Assembly: GCA_036276115.1 (NCBI GenBank)
Contig: DATBEM010000099.1
Span: 1-56,737, forward strand
DNA from: Trebonia sp036276115
GTDB lineage: Bacteria > Actinomycetota > Actinomycetes > Streptosporangiales > Streptosporangiaceae
Length of the DNA stretch: 56,737 nucleotides
Direction: 5' to 3'
Under the pieces are notes generated by a model. The model ran no database searches. It saw only the letters and a list, made by a program, of their open reading frames with translations, and was not told where the DNA came from. A program made the position numbers and the translations under genes. Shown in pieces: positions 15,171 through 24,161 of the stretch (its first letter is position 1; each line of letters begins with the position of its first letter).

Positions 15171-16736
15171 TCAGCTAGCAGACAGTGCCCGGACGGTCTC
15201 GATCGTGTCCGCCTCGGCGGCTGCCTTGTCCTCGCGGTAGCGCAGCACGCGGGCGAAGCGCAGCGCCACCCCGCCCGGGTAGCGGGGACTGCGCTGAACG
15301 CCGTCGAACGCGATCTCGACCACGAGCTCGGGCCGGACGTAGACCGTCCAGTCGTCGCGATGGTCCGCCAGCTCCAGCAGCCGCGCCGTCTGCCAGGTGA
15401 GGAGCTCGTCGGTGAGGCCCTTGAACGTCTTGCCGAGCATCACCCACCCGTCGGGGTACGCAGCGGCCAGCTGGCGCGGGCCGGGGGGCCCGGGGGGCCG
15501 CCCCCCGGGGGACGCCGCCCGGGCGCCCAGGTGCAGGTTGGACAGCCAGCCCTGGCGCCGCCCGTGGCCCCACTCGACGGCCAGCACGACCAGGTCAAGT
15601 GTGTGCCGCGGCTTTACCTTGATCCAGGCCGCGCCGCGCCGCCCGGCCGCGTAGGGCGCGCCAGGCGACTTGACGACGACGCCCTCGTGGCCGTGGGCGA
15701 GCGAGTCGGCGAAGAACACGGCCGCCTGGGCCGGGTCGGCGGTGACGATGCGGGGCATCAGCAACGCGGGCGGCACCACCCGGGCGAGCTCGGCGTGCCG
15801 CTCGGCGTCTGGCCGGTCGATCAGGTCGGTGCCGTCGCGGTGCAGGATGTCGAAGAAGTACGCCGACAGCGCGACCGTGGTGCCGGCCTCGCTGGCAGCG
15901 CGGGCGGCGGTGTCCTGGAAGGGGAGCGGGCGGCCGTCGTCGCGCAGCGCGATCAGCTCCCCGTCAAGGACGGCCGACCTGACCGGCAGGTCCCGCAAGC
16001 TGGCGACGACCTCCGGCATCCGCGCGGTGATCTCGTCCAGGGTCCGGGTGAACAGCCGTACCTGGCCGTCGGCGATGTGCGCCTGGACGCGGACGCCGTC
16101 GAGCTTCCACTCGACCGCCGCCTGGCCGCCCGCCTTGGCCAGCGCCTCCTCGATCGTGGCCTCGCTCGCGGCCAGCATGGGCCTGAGCGGCTGCCCGACC
16201 TGCAAGCCGAAGCCGGCCAGGGCGGCGGCGCCGCCATCGAGGGCAGCCTGGGCCGCGCGGGGGAGTGACCCGCTGAGCATGACCGCCCGCCGCACGCCGG
16301 CCACCGGGACATCGGCCGCCTTGGCGACCGCGTCGGTCATGACGCCGTCGAGCGCCCCCTGCCGCAGTTCCCCCGACAGCAGCCGCACGAGGAAGTACTG
16401 CTCGGGCTCGGTCGCCTGGCTGAAGAGCTCCCCGAGCAGGCGCTTGCGCTCGGCGGTGGAGCCCTTCCCGGCGACGGCGCCGATCCGGGTGAGGGCCGCG
16501 TCCACCTCCGGGACCGTCAGCGACGCGGTTCCGGCCGGGGGCGGGGCAGCGCGCAGGGCGGCCCACCCGACCCCGATCTGCCGTTGCGGCAGTTCCCCGG
16601 ACAGGTAGGCGACCACGATGGGCGCCTCGCCGGGACCAGCGTCCCGCAGCGCCATCGCCAGCGCGGCGACCTTGGCCAGCCGCGCGCTCGTCGCGGCCAC
16701 CTCCCGCGACACGGCGGCGACCTCTGCCAGCAGCAT
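15171..16736 (-). CDS. lig: ATP-dependent DNA ligase
   Basis: A 521-residue ATP-dependent ligase, distinct from the essential NAD-dependent LigA. The N-terminal alpha-helical domain is followed by the adenylation motif EWKLDGVR with the AMP-accepting Lys211, motif III (LDGELIAL), motif IV (EGVVVKSP) and motif V (WIKVKP), then an OB-fold domain. Actinomycetes often carry such accessory ligases for repair. It stands alone on the minus strand, divergent from the deacetylase gene and convergent with ffh. The ATG start is 113 bases from the divergent start. Confidence 0.92.
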   Translation of the reverse strand: MLLAEVAAVSREVAATSARLAKVAALAMALRDAGPGEAPIVVAYLSGELPQRQIGVGWAALRAAPPPAGTASLTVPEVDAALTRIGAVAGKGSTAERKRLLGELFSQATEPEQYFLVRLLSGELRQGALDGVMTDAVAKAADVPVAGVRRAVMLSGSLPRAAQAALDGGAAALAGFGLQVGQPLRPMLAASEATIEEALAKAGGQAAVEWKLDGVRVQAHIADGQVRLFTRTLDEITARMPEVVASLRDLPVRSAVLDGELIALRDDGRPLPFQDTAARAASEAGTTVALSAYFFDILHRDGTDLIDRPDAERHAELARVVPPALLMPRIVTADPAQAAVFFADSLAHGHEGVVVKSPGAPYAAGRRGAAWIKVKPRHTLDLVVLAVEWGHGRRQGWLSNLHLGARAASPGGRPPGPPGPRQLAAAYPDGWVMLGKTFKGLTDELLTWQTARLLELADHRDDWTVYVRPELVVEIAFDGVQRSPRYPGGVALRFARVLRYREDKAAAEADTIETVRALSAS

Positions 16737-16770
16737 TCCCTCATTGTGCCGTACGGCCGCCCCGCTGCCC

Positions 16771-16805
16771 GGGCAGCGCCGGGCAGCGCCGGGCAGCGCC
16801 GGGCA
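16771..16805. repeat. 10-bp tandem repeat in the ligase/deacetylase promoter region
   Basis: Three and a half perfect copies of GGGCAGCGCC lie in the 113-base divergent intergenic region, directly preceded by the palindrome CTGCCCGGGCAG (16765-16776). A 10-bp period places each copy on the same face of the helix, so it could be a multimeric protein site, or simple slippage. Confidence 0.7.
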
Positions 16806-16849
16806 TTTGGGTACTTAACGGCCTGGCCTGCGGGTAAAGTTCGGCGACC

Positions 16850-17779
16850 ATGGATGTACCCCGGATCGTCACCGATACCGCCCGCCAGCCCTGGTCGCGG
16901 CGGCGCTTCCTGGGGGGCGCGGCGGGCATCGCCGCCCTCGGGTCGCTGGTGGCCGCCTGCGACCCGGGCGCGAGCCAGCCGGGGGCGCGGCCCGGGTCGG
17001 CCCCGCCGGCCAGTGCCGCTCCGGGGGCCGCCACCAGCGCCGCCGCTAGCCGCCCGGCCGGAGCTGCCAGCGCGACCGCCGGCGTGGACGCCGAGCTGAT
17101 CAGCCAGCGCTACCTGGGGCTGAAGCCGTTCGCGGCCGCCCCGCCGCCGCCGGCCGTCAAGCCGGTCACGCTGAGCGCGTCCAGGCCGCCGACGTTCTCG
17201 CGGGTGCCGATGACGGAGAAGGTCGTGTTCGTCACGATCGATGACGGCATCGAGAAGGACCCGAAGTTCATCCAGATGGTGGCGGACTTCCGGGTCCCCG
17301 TCACCATCAGCCTCGCTGACGTGCTGATCAAGGACGACTACGCCTACTTCGAGAAGCTCTACGAGACCGGCTACGTGTCGATCCAGAACCACACGGTGAG
17401 CCACCCGCTCGACATGCCCGCCCTGCCGGCTGCCCGGCAGCTGGCGGAGATCTCCGGCCAGCAGGACAAGCTGCACCGGGAGTACGGGGTGACGCCCTAC
17501 ATCTTCCGGCCGCCGGGCGGCAACTACAACCAGACGACGATCTCTGCCGCCAGCCAGGCCGGCCTCAAGGGGCTGATGCTCTGGAAGGAGTCGATGGAGA
17601 TCACCGACATGGAGTACCAGACCGCCGGCCATCACCTCAGCCCCGGCGACATCATCCTCTGCCATTTCCGCGGCCCGGCCCAGCTGCACGGCGAGAGCAT
17701 GGTGCACATGATGATCCACCTGTTCCGCCACATCCAGGACCAGGGCTTCACCGTCGCCGACATCACCAAGTACGCGTAG
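16850..17779 (+). CDS. polysaccharide deacetylase family lipoprotein (Tat-exported)
   Basis: A 309-residue NodB-fold (carbohydrate esterase 4) protein, predicted to remove acetyl groups from cell-surface sugars or peptidoglycan outside the membrane. The N-terminus has a twin-arginine motif (SRRRFLGG, 16-23) and a lipobox with Cys37 (LVAAC), then an Ala/Pro-rich linker to about residue 80. The NodB motifs are TIDDG (D131, D132), HTVSH (H181, H185) and FRPPGG. ATG start; only a weak ribosome binding site. It is monocistronic, with a strong terminator overlapping its stop. The substrate cannot be told from sequence. Confidence 0.85.
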   Translation: MDVPRIVTDTARQPWSRRRFLGGAAGIAALGSLVAACDPGASQPGARPGSAPPASAAPGAATSAAASRPAGAASATAGVDAELISQRYLGLKPFAAAPPPPAVKPVTLSASRPPTFSRVPMTEKVVFVTIDDGIEKDPKFIQMVADFRVPVTISLADVLIKDDYAYFEKLYETGYVSIQNHTVSHPLDMPALPAARQLAEISGQQDKLHREYGVTPYIFRPPGGNYNQTTISAASQAGLKGLMLWKESMEITDMEYQTAGHHLSPGDIILCHFRGPAQLHGESMVHMMIHLFRHIQDQGFTVADITKYA

Positions 17780-17810
17780 CGCCGGCCCGCCGCTAGGGCG
17801 GGCCGGCGCT
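17778..17810. terminator. stem-loop terminator between deacetylase and liv operon
   Basis: A perfect 14-bp inverted repeat, AGCGCCGGCCCGCC (17778-17791) and GGCGGGCCGGCGCT (17797-17810), with a 5-base loop. It begins inside the TAG stop of the deacetylase and ends 29 bases before the convergent livM stop, so it can serve both directions. Confidence 0.8.
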
Positions 17811-17839
17811 ACCCGTGGTCGCGCGGCGGCTGGTGGCCG

Positions 17840-18907
17840 CTAGGCGGCGTGCTTGGCCGCCCGGCTGCGGCCGCGCCCCTCGCCCGGGCGCCAGAGGTAG
17901 TACCCGACCGGGAACAGGCGCAGGCCGAGGTGCTGGTCGACCAGGCCCCACAGGCCCCGGCGGGCGAACAGGGTGATCGCGATCGCGACGAGGCCGAGGA
18001 CGATCAGGTACCAGACGTTGTACTGCTGGAGCGTCTGCTGCAGGACCATGTAGACGATGGTCCCGATGATCGGGCCCTCGATCGTGCCGATGCCGCCGAT
18101 GATCACCGCGAACGCCATCTCGGCGGTCCACTGGACGCTGAACACGCCACCGCCGGTCGTCGGCACCACCTGGAGCTGCTGGATGGCCAGGACCGAGCCG
18201 CCCGCGCCGCAGCCGACCGCCGCCACCACGAAGACCAGCATCCGGGCCAGGCCCACCTTGGCGCCCGCGCTGCGGGCCGCCCGCTCGTCGTCGCGGATCG
18301 CGGTCAGGACCAGGCCGACCCGGCTGCGGAGCAGGAAGTACACCGCCGCCAGGGCCAGGACCGTCACCGCGAGGCCGGCCCAGTAGGTGTAGGCGGACAG
18401 CAGCGTCGGGCCATAGCCGTCAAGGCCCGGCATCGGCATGCCGGTGCCGCCGCCGATCGACTGGAACTGCTCCACGAACAGCGCGACCGCCGTGGCCAGC
18501 ACCCAGGTGCCGATCGCGAAGTAGCCGGTCCGCAGCCGGGAGACCAGCCACCACAGCGGCAGCGCGGCGATGCCGGAGCCGACCGCGGCGACCGCGACCC
18601 CCGCGAACGGGGAGATCCCGTGCATCGCGCCGATCAGCGTGAAGTAGGCGCCGAGGCCGACGAAGGCCTGCTGGCCGACCGACACCAGGCCCCCGTAGCC
18701 GGCCAGGAGGTTCCACATGGACGCGAGGGTCAAGATGATGAACGCCTGGTCCAGGATCGCCGTCGTCCCCGCGTACACCTCGTAGGGCAAGACCGCGAAG
18801 ATGACCACGATGACCACGGCCACGATGCCGGTCCACCACACGTTGCGGCGGGACCTGGTTACCCGGGGGACGACCAGCGGGGGAAGCATGCCAGCCTGCG
18901 CGTTCAT
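17840..18907 (-). CDS. livM: branched-chain amino-acid-type ABC transporter permease LivM
   Basis: Inner-membrane permease of the hydrophobic amino acid uptake (HAAT) family; 355 residues with about ten hydrophobic segments. The conserved cytoplasmic-loop signature AIRDDERAARSAGAKVGLAR and the LLAGYGGLVSVGQQAFVGLG segment are clear. The start is the ATG at 18907, which overlaps the livH stop (ATGA), indicating translational coupling; the open frame continues further upstream but that part is only the shadow of livH. Substrate is presumed to be branched-chain amino acids or a related solute. Confidence 0.9.
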   Translation of the reverse strand: MNAQAGMLPPLVVPRVTRSRRNVWWTGIVAVVIVVIFAVLPYEVYAGTTAILDQAFIILTLASMWNLLAGYGGLVSVGQQAFVGLGAYFTLIGAMHGISPFAGVAVAAVGSGIAALPLWWLVSRLRTGYFAIGTWVLATAVALFVEQFQSIGGGTGMPMPGLDGYGPTLLSAYTYWAGLAVTVLALAAVYFLLRSRVGLVLTAIRDDERAARSAGAKVGLARMLVFVVAAVGCGAGGSVLAIQQLQVVPTTGGGVFSVQWTAEMAFAVIIGGIGTIEGPIIGTIVYMVLQQTLQQYNVWYLIVLGLVAIAITLFARRGLWGLVDQHLGLRLFPVGYYLWRPGEGRGRSRAAKHAA

Positions 18908-19779
18908 GACTGCGACCTCCACGTGGTCAGGCCCTGCGGCCGGAGGACCAGGACCACCAGGAAGATGACGTACCCGGCGAGGGACTCGTACGAGATGTTG
19001 ATCTGGGCGCCGACCTGCTCGGCGACGCCGAGCACGATGCCGCCGACGAGCGTGCCCCACAGGGAGCCGAGGCCGCCGATCACGACCGCGGCGAACGCCC
19101 ACAGCAGGATCGAGCCAGTCCCGTCGGTCGGGGAGACCTGGCCGGACAGCGCGTAGGCAACGCCCGCGAGGCCCACGGTCGCGAACGCGACCGCCGCCGC
19201 GATGCCGAACACGTGCCGGGAGTTGACGCCGGACAGCAGCGCCGCCTCCCGGTCGTCGGCGACGGCCCGGATCAGGCGGCCGTACTTGGACCCGGACAGG
19301 AAGTACTGCAGGACCAGCAGGACGACGATCGCGACGACGAAGATCACCACCGGCAGCCAGCCGATCTGGATCTGCGACCCGAGCGTGAAGGACGCGCTGA
19401 GCAGGGAGGAGCCGGCGCCGATGCCGCGGCTGTTGGCGGTGAAGAACTGCTGCAGGCCGTTCTCGATCACGATCGACAGGCCGAACGTGACGATCAGCGT
19501 CGCTAGCTCCCCCCGGCTGAGCGCGGCCTGGATGACGGTGCGCTGCAGCACGTACCCGAGCGCCGCCATCAAGACGACCATGATCGGGATCGACCACAGG
19601 TACGGGACGTGGGTGACGGTGACGACGCCGATGGCGATGTAGGCGCCCACGATGGCGAGGTCGCCGTGCGCGAGGTTCACGACCTTCATGACGCCGAACA
19701 GCAGCGACAGGCCGCACGCGAACAGCGCGTACAGCCCGCCGGTCAAGATCCCCTGGATGATGGCGTTGACCCAGCCCAT
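18904..19779 (-). CDS. livH: branched-chain amino-acid-type ABC transporter permease LivH
   Basis: Second permease of the HAAT transporter, 291 residues with multiple membrane spans. It opens MGWVNAIIQGILTGGLYALF and contains the family motifs NLAHGDLAIVGAYIA and RAVADDREAALLSGVN. It overlaps livF by one base (TAATG) and livM by four, so expression is tightly coupled in the order livJ-livG-livF-livH-livM. With LivM it forms the membrane channel energised by LivG and LivF. Confidence 0.92.
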   Translation of the reverse strand: MGWVNAIIQGILTGGLYALFACGLSLLFGVMKVVNLAHGDLAIVGAYIAIGVVTVTHVPYLWSIPIMVVLMAALGYVLQRTVIQAALSRGELATLIVTFGLSIVIENGLQQFFTANSRGIGAGSSLLSASFTLGSQIQIGWLPVVIFVVAIVVLLVLQYFLSGSKYGRLIRAVADDREAALLSGVNSRHVFGIAAAVAFATVGLAGVAYALSGQVSPTDGTGSILLWAFAAVVIGGLGSLWGTLVGGIVLGVAEQVGAQINISYESLAGYVIFLVVLVLRPQGLTTWRSQS

Positions 19780-20546
19780 TAGCTTGCCTCTCCGGTGACT
19801 TGGCCGGGGCTCTCCGGGCCGTGGCCGGCCAGGCCGAAGTAGGCGGCCTCGACCTGCTCGGCGGTGAACAGCCCGGGCGGCCCCTCCAGGGTGGTGCGGC
19901 CCTCCAGCAGGCAGTGCAGGTAGGAGGCGACCCGGCGGGCCTGCGATACGTCCTGCTCGACCAGCAGGACGGTCACGCCGGACTCCAGGACCCGCGGCAG
20001 CACGTCGTAGATCCGGTGCACGATGACCGGGGCCAGGCCCAGCGACAGCTCGTCCAGCAGCAGCACCCGGGGGTTGGCCACCAGCGCCCGGCTGATCGCG
20101 ACCATCTGCTGCTCGCCGCCCGACATCTGCCCGGTCTTCTGGCCGCGCCGGTCGCGCATGAAGGGGAACAGCTCCATGACCGCCGCGATGTCCCAGGGCC
20201 CCTTGCGGGCGTAGGACGAGCCGACCTTGAGGTTCTCCTCCAGGGTGAGCGACGGGAAGAGCCGCCGTCCCTCGGGGACCATGGCGATCCCGGCCGTCGC
20301 GCGCTTCTCCGGGCGCAGCCGGGTCACGTCGGTGCCGTCGAGCAGGATCTGCCCGCCCGACGGCTGGTGCAGGCCCGCGATGGTGCGCATCAGGGTCGAC
20401 TTGCCGGCCCCGTTCGCGCCGATCATCGCGTACACCTCGCCCGCCGGGACCCGGATCGAGACGTCGCTGACGGCCCGCAGCTGGCCGTGGTGCACGGTGA
20501 GGTCGCGGACCTCCAGCAGCGGGGTGCCCGCGGGCGCGCCGGTCAT
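19779..20546 (-). CDS. livF: ABC transporter ATP-binding protein LivF
   Basis: A 255-residue ATPase subunit of the HAAT transporter. Walker A is GANGAGKST, the ABC signature is MSGGEQQMVAISRAL, and Walker B is VLLLDELSLGLAP; the segment MVPEGRRLFPSLTLEENL is characteristic of LivF rather than LivG. The start overlaps the livG stop by four bases (ATGA). Walker B has Asp-Glu-Leu-Ser, the usual LivF form. Confidence 0.93.
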   Translation of the reverse strand: MTGAPAGTPLLEVRDLTVHHGQLRAVSDVSIRVPAGEVYAMIGANGAGKSTLMRTIAGLHQPSGGQILLDGTDVTRLRPEKRATAGIAMVPEGRRLFPSLTLEENLKVGSSYARKGPWDIAAVMELFPFMRDRRGQKTGQMSGGEQQMVAISRALVANPRVLLLDELSLGLAPVIVHRIYDVLPRVLESGVTVLLVEQDVSQARRVASYLHCLLEGRTTLEGPPGLFTAEQVEAAYFGLAGHGPESPGQVTGEAS

Positions 20547-21430
20547 GACGCCGTCCCGTTCGCGTCCGCCGCCGGCGTCTCGGCGGGCAGGGCCCCGGCT
20601 GGCAGGGTTCCGGCTATCGGTGCCTCGGGGGTCTCGGCCGTGAGCCCCGCGGCCGGCTCGGCGAGCGCTCCCGGGTCCACCCCGGACTCCTCCAGCACCG
20701 CCTCGACGGCGGCCGTCGTGAGGTCGCTGCCGAGGTAGACCTCGCGCACCTTCGGGCTGGCGAGCACGGCCGCGGGCTCGCCGTCGCCCACGAACGTCCC
20801 GCCGGCCAGGCAGATGAGGCGGTCCACGAGCGAGGTCAGCGCGCGGACGACGTGCTCGATCCAGACGATCGCGGTGCCGTCGGCGTTGACGGCGCGGACG
20901 ATCTCGACCAGCTCGGTGACCTCGGGGTCGGTGAGGCCGCCGGCCACCTCGTCCAGCAGCAGCAGGCTGGGCCCGGTGGCGAGGGCGCGGGCGATCTCCA
21001 GCCGCTTGCGCTGCAGGAGGCCCAGCCGGGAGGCGGGGAGGTTGGCCTCCCCGCCTATCCCGGTGCGGTCCAGTGCCTCAGCGGCGGCCGCGTAGCTGGC
21101 CTTGCGGCGCAGGCCGCCGCCCTGCTGGGCCGCGACCAGCACGTTCTCGAACACGGTCATGTCAGTGAACGGCCGCGGAACCTGGTACGTCCGCCCGATG
21201 CCCAGTCGGCACCGGGTGGCGGCGTCCAGCTTGGTGACCCTTTTCCCGGCGAAGGAGACCTCGCCGCTATTGGGGGCCAGGTCGCCCGAGATGAGCCCGA
21301 ACAGGCTGGTCTTGCCAGCGCCGTTCGGGCCGACGATCCCGACCGTGTCCCCGGCGCCCACCGTGAAGGAGAGGTCTTCCGCGATGACGACGCGGCCGAA
21401 CCGCTTCGTCACGTGGTCTAGCTGAAGCAC
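20543..21430 (-). CDS. livG: ABC transporter ATP-binding protein LivG
   Basis: A 295-residue ATPase subunit. Walker A GPNGAGKTS, Walker B LLLLDEVAGGLTDPE and the LivG-type GIGRTYQVPRPF are visible. The usual LSxGQ signature is changed: the matching region reads SRLGLLQRKRLEIARAL, which is a common variant in this subfamily. After the normal end near residue 250 there is a low-complexity Ala/Pro/Glu tail of about 45 residues. It is the first of four coupled genes downstream of the binding-protein gene, 36 bases after it. Confidence 0.9.
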   Translation of the reverse strand: MLQLDHVTKRFGRVVIAEDLSFTVGAGDTVGIVGPNGAGKTSLFGLISGDLAPNSGEVSFAGKRVTKLDAATRCRLGIGRTYQVPRPFTDMTVFENVLVAAQQGGGLRRKASYAAAAEALDRTGIGGEANLPASRLGLLQRKRLEIARALATGPSLLLLDEVAGGLTDPEVTELVEIVRAVNADGTAIVWIEHVVRALTSLVDRLICLAGGTFVGDGEPAAVLASPKVREVYLGSDLTTAAVEAVLEESGVDPGALAEPAAGLTAETPEAPIAGTLPAGALPAETPAADANGTAS

Positions 21431-21466
21431 GGGACCCTGCCAATCAATCTGGGCCAGTCAATCTGG

Positions 21467-22888
21467 TCAGGCGAAGGTCGGCAGCAGGTCGCCGGTGATC
21501 TTGGCCTGCGGCTGCAGGGTGTTGTCGACCACCACGGCGTCGAGCGCGTAGGGGCTGCCCTTCACCTTCTGCCACTGGATGCCGACCGGCGGGGTGATGG
21601 CCACGCCCGGGGCCGGGTTCTTGGCGCTGGTGAAGTCGATCGGGCCCGCGACCGCGTCAGGGAGCTGCACCTGGTAGAGGGCAGCGGCCACCGCGTCGTG
21701 GTCCTTCGGGTTGTCCACCGAGGTGAAGGCCTTCTGGGCGATCTCGAACAGCGTGTAGTTGGAGATGTTCGCACTCGGCTGGCCGTGGCCCGCCGCGGTG
21801 TACGCCTTCGCGAGGTCAGAGCAGCTCTGGCCGGTGAAGGAGGAGTGCCACGGCAGGGTCGGCACCCACCAGGTGTCGGTGGCGACGTTCTCGACCAGGT
21901 TGCCCAGGGCGTAGGCGTCCTCGGGGAACAGCAGCACCTTCGCCACCGTCGCCAGCTTCGGCTTGAAGCCCTGCTGCACCGACTGCTTCCACATGACCGC
22001 GAAGTCGGGCGGCAGCGGCACGTTGGTGAAGAAGTCCGCTCCCTTGGACTTGAACTGCGAGATCATTGACGAGTAGTTCTGCAGCCCGTCGGTGTAGGCG
22101 GCCGACAGGTCGACGGTGTACCCGGCCCCCTTGGCGATCGGGGGGAACACGGCGCTGAACGCCTGGCCGTCGGCGTCGTTCGGGAAGGCGGCGGCAACGA
22201 TGTGGTTGTTGCCCTTCTCCTTGCCGATCCGGTTCCACATCGGGATGAAGCACTCGACCAGGTGCTCGGCGCCGACGAAGTACATGACCGAGTACTTCGG
22301 CTTCAGGGTCGGCTTCTGCGGGTTGCCCTTGAGGTTCGCGTAGTACGACTCCCACGGGACGTTCGCGCAGATCAGCGGGGTGCCCAGGGTGTTGGCCTGG
22401 CTGGCCACCGCGTTGACGGTCTCCGGCGTGGAGGACGCCAGCAGCAGGTCCACGTTGTCGCCCTGGATCGCCTGCTTGGCCAGGTTGCCGGCCGTGGTCA
22501 CGCTCGACTGGCTGTCGTAGGACTTGATGTTGACCGTGTAGGTCTTGCCGCCGATCTTGAAGCCGTTCTTGTACTGCGGCGTGGCCATGACCTGCTGGAT
22601 CAGCCAGGTGTCGGGGGCGCCGAAGCTGGCCAGGGAGCCGGTGATGGGGTGGATCCAGCCGATGGTGATCTCGCCGCCGGAGCTGGAGCCGCCGCTGGCG
22701 GAACCGGAGCTGGAGCTCGCGCTGCTGCTGGTCGAGCCCTTAAGGCCAGAGCTGCAGGCGTCCAGGAGCGCACCGCCGCCGAGGGCAGCGGCACCGACGC
22801 CCGCGGCGCGGAAGAAGTTGCGCCGGGAAACGTGGCCGGCCAGCGCGGCTGGGGGGGTAGGGGTGGACTGAGCAGTCTTGTCAGTCAT
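21467..22888 (-). CDS. ABC transporter substrate-binding lipoprotein (LivJ/LivK type)
   Basis: A 473-residue periplasmic-binding-fold protein of the Peripla_BP_6 family that would deliver ligand to LivHM. ATG at 22888 is preceded by AAGGAG; the open frame upstream lacks such a site. The N-terminus has a twin-arginine motif (SRRNFFRA, from 21) and lipobox Cys45 (LLDAC), then a Ser/Gly linker and the mature start ITIGWIHPITGSLASFG. Leader of the livJGFHM operon. The specificity is unknown; related actinobacterial proteins bind amino acids, amides or aromatic acids. The long upstream intergenic region presumably holds its promoter. Confidence 0.88.
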   Translation of the reverse strand: MTDKTAQSTPTPPAALAGHVSRRNFFRAAGVGAAALGGGALLDACSSGLKGSTSSSASSSSGSASGGSSSGGEITIGWIHPITGSLASFGAPDTWLIQQVMATPQYKNGFKIGGKTYTVNIKSYDSQSSVTTAGNLAKQAIQGDNVDLLLASSTPETVNAVASQANTLGTPLICANVPWESYYANLKGNPQKPTLKPKYSVMYFVGAEHLVECFIPMWNRIGKEKGNNHIVAAAFPNDADGQAFSAVFPPIAKGAGYTVDLSAAYTDGLQNYSSMISQFKSKGADFFTNVPLPPDFAVMWKQSVQQGFKPKLATVAKVLLFPEDAYALGNLVENVATDTWWVPTLPWHSSFTGQSCSDLAKAYTAAGHGQPSANISNYTLFEIAQKAFTSVDNPKDHDAVAAALYQVQLPDAVAGPIDFTSAKNPAPGVAITPPVGIQWQKVKGSPYALDAVVVDNTLQPQAKITGDLLPTFA

Positions 22889-23632
22889 GCTCTCGTTCTC
22901 CTTATGGGGTCGCCTGTGGGGGGCAGGCGCGTGACCGCTTCTGGGGATGTCGTCCGAGTCGGCACCGGAAGGCTCTAAGGCTGCGGGGTTCCCGGTTGCG
23001 AGCGTCCCTGAGGCTAACACCGGTCCAATCACGTACGTGGTGGAACGTGGCTAGTTAGGCGGTATGTATGTGTTTAGGGTCATGGCGTGACCATGGGCCC
23101 GTGAGCTGTCAAAACGAAAGGCGAGGGGTCGGGCGGGCGGCGGCCGTCGCCTGGCTCGCGCGGGGCGTCACTGGCTGTGGACAGGCACCCGGCTGAACTG
23201 GACGAACTGCGCCAATTGTGTTCGCTCTCCGCACGACTGTACTGAAGTAGCGATTGTTGACAAAGGTGGCACAGGTCACGCCAGGCAGAGCGCCAAAGCA
23301 AGCGCGTGTTATGTAACTGTTTCACGCCGTTCATGACGGTGCGGAACCCCTCCCGCCGCACGGGCCCCTGGGATCTGCCATGCGATTTCAGGCCGCTCGG
23401 GCGGCTGCGGGCACGGCTCCGCGGCTGGCTGGCCGGCCGGCGGCTCGTCCGGGCGCGGCCAACGGATTACCGCGCGGCGGGCGGCTTCTGGCACAATGGA
23501 TGGCTGAGGCCTGGCTAGGCGGCGCCCTCTCAACGTCTGCCCCGCTAGGCGCACCCGATCGGTCCGCCCGGCGCTTTCCCCTGTCGGCGGGTACCCGACG
23601 CACGTACCTACCTTCCAGGGAGTAGCACAGCC
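22889..23632. other. 744-base divergent intergenic region, liv operon / rpsP
   Basis: No supported gene. The part from about 22990 to 23330 is clearly lower in GC than its surroundings, as expected of a regulatory region for two divergent operons. CACAAT at about 23491-23496, in the context TGGCACAATGG, is a plausible -10 for rpsP. I see no riboswitch or RNA gene here. A 70-codon open frame at 23306-23518 lacks a ribosome binding site and family resemblance. Confidence 0.45.
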
Positions 23633-24160
23633 GTGGCTGTCAAGATCAAGCTCAAGCGAATGGGCGCGATCCGGGACCCGTACTACCGGATCGTCGTCGC
23701 CGACTCGCGCACCAAGCGCGATGGCCGGGCCATCGAGGAGATCGGGAAGTACCACCCGAAGGAGGAGCCGTCGGTCATCGACGTCAACTCAGAGCGCGTC
23801 CAGCACTGGCTGTCCGTCGGCGCGCAGCCGACCGACCCGGTCCGCCACCTGCTCACCATCACCGGTGACTGGCAGAAGTTCAAGGGCGAGCCTGGCGCCG
23901 AGGGCACGCTGAGGTTCAGCGAGGCCCAGGCGGACAAGAAGGCTCGCTACGACGAGCTCGTCAAGGAGAGCCTGGCCGCCAAGGAGGCCAGGAAGGACTC
24001 CCGCCCGGCTCGGGGCTCGGCCCGGCCGAAGAGGGAGGCCGCCCCAGAGGCTCCGGCGGCCCCCGCCCCTGCGGCTCCGGCCCCCGAGGCTCCCGCCGCC
24101 GAGGCGCAGGCCCCGGTCGAGGCGCCCGCCGCGGCTGGCGACGGTGCCAGCGAGTCCTGA
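23633..24160 (+). CDS. rpsP: 30S ribosomal protein S16
   Basis: A 175-residue S16, a small-subunit assembly protein. It begins (GTG start) MAVKIKLKRMGAIRDPYYRI and contains ADSRTKRDGRAIEEIG and YHPKEEPS, all diagnostic. The core ends near residue 115; the rest is a Lys/Ala/Pro/Glu-rich tail, longer than in most bacteria but typical in kind for actinobacteria. First gene of the rpsP-KH-rimM-trmD operon; the next gene starts one base after its stop. Confidence 0.96.
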   Translation: MAVKIKLKRMGAIRDPYYRIVVADSRTKRDGRAIEEIGKYHPKEEPSVIDVNSERVQHWLSVGAQPTDPVRHLLTITGDWQKFKGEPGAEGTLRFSEAQADKKARYDELVKESLAAKEARKDSRPARGSARPKREAAPEAPAAPAPAAPAPEAPAAEAQAPVEAPAAAGDGASES

Positions 24161-24161
24161 C

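Noticed and set aside
17840..19717. 625-codon minus-strand frame ending as LivM
   Set aside because: The 5' part is the shadow of livH; the coupled ATG at 18907 is the livM start.
23306..23518. 70-codon frame upstream of rpsP
   Set aside because: No ribosome binding site, no family resemblance, and it covers the likely rpsP promoter.
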